This document shows positions 14,439 to 14,467 of a stretch of DNA of 14,467 bases, one piece after another. The DNA lies in the NCBI GenBank assembly GCA_029879945.1, contig JAOUPJ010000059.1:1-14467 (forward strand), written 5' to 3'. The notes under the pieces are model-generated. The model had not been told where the DNA came from. It did not search any database and was given only the letters and a program-made list of their open reading frames with translations. Origin of the DNA: Gammaproteobacteria bacterium (GTDB lineage Bacteria > Pseudomonadota > Gammaproteobacteria > S012-40). Position 1 is the stretch's first letter, and each line of letters begins with the position of its first letter. Made by a program: the position numbers and the translations under genes.

Positions 14439-14467
14439 GCCCTAGGAAAAATAGCTACGCAGTTACC
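14439..14467. repeat. Terminal direct repeat, right copy
   Basis: Identical over 29 bases to positions 1-29. It starts one base after the glcF stop codon and ends with the window. If the ends are joined, glcF (plus strand) and the glycosyltransferase (minus strand) converge with a spacer of about 30 bp, which is a normal chromosomal arrangement. Confidence 0.9.

Noticed and set aside
1..14467. tRNA, rRNA, CRISPR array, toxin-antitoxin or phage genes
   Set aside because: Read for cloverleaf arms, spaced direct repeats and known motifs; none found.
1..14467. A composite transposon bounded by the two IS91 copies
   Set aside because: Both copies lack a working transposase and their flanks show rearrangement; the genes between them form no obvious cargo set.

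Overview
The window looks like accessory or decaying chromosome from a gammaproteobacterium, perhaps a host-associated or recently bottlenecked one. This is inference from gene content: a cysteine synthase-glutaredoxin fusion, a GlcF-type glycolate oxidase subunit, IS4 and IS91 family elements, a RAYT transposase and a dockerin-bearing secreted beta-propeller. No rRNA, tRNA, replication gene or CRISPR array was seen, so the taxon cannot be fixed. Base composition is moderate, with the IS91 copies visibly richer in GC than their surroundings.

Layout. From 29 to 1872 two intact family 2 glycosyltransferases lie in tandem on the minus strand. From 2411 to 3312 is the 3' part of a cysteine synthase-glutaredoxin gene, cut at its 5' end and frameshifted. 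From about 3377 to 4422 is a dead IS91-type element (copy 1), followed by a 220-bp frameshifted gene scrap. After about 650 bp without a recognisable gene come an intact SAM methyltransferase (5305-6027) and, convergent with it, an intact RAYT-type Y1 transposase (6057-6782). A 486-residue secreted TolB-like beta-propeller follows (7265-8725), in which a dockerin-like module appears to interrupt an Ig-like domain. Its rho-independent terminator has been split by a complete IS4-family element (8763-10035) with 18-bp perfect inverted repeats and a 12-bp target duplication. Next come an amidase gene with one frameshift (minus strand, 10243-11623), a scrap of an FG-GAP beta-propeller gene, a second dead IS91-type element (about 11981-13495) and a multiply broken glcF running to 14437.

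Overall. Seven genes look intact: two glycosyltransferases, the methyltransferase, the RAYT, the beta-propeller and the IS4 transposase are certain as open frames, and the IS4 ends are also intact (six coding genes plus one complete element). The metabolic genes (cysteine synthase-glutaredoxin, amidase, glycolate oxidase subunit) and both IS91 transposases are pseudogenes. Several frameshifts are single-base changes in short homopolymers, so either replication slippage or read error must be considered. The glycosyltransferases and methyltransferase fit surface polysaccharide modification, but they are not in one operon and no joint pathway can be shown.

The first 29 and last 29 bases are identical, which suggests that the contig closes on itself as a 14,438-bp circle, or that it was cut at a repeat. 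The best candidates for new biology are the nested dockerin and Ig-like domain arrangement, the IS4 insertion into a terminator hairpin, and an RNA hairpin over the IS4 transposase start codon that would silence read-through transcripts.
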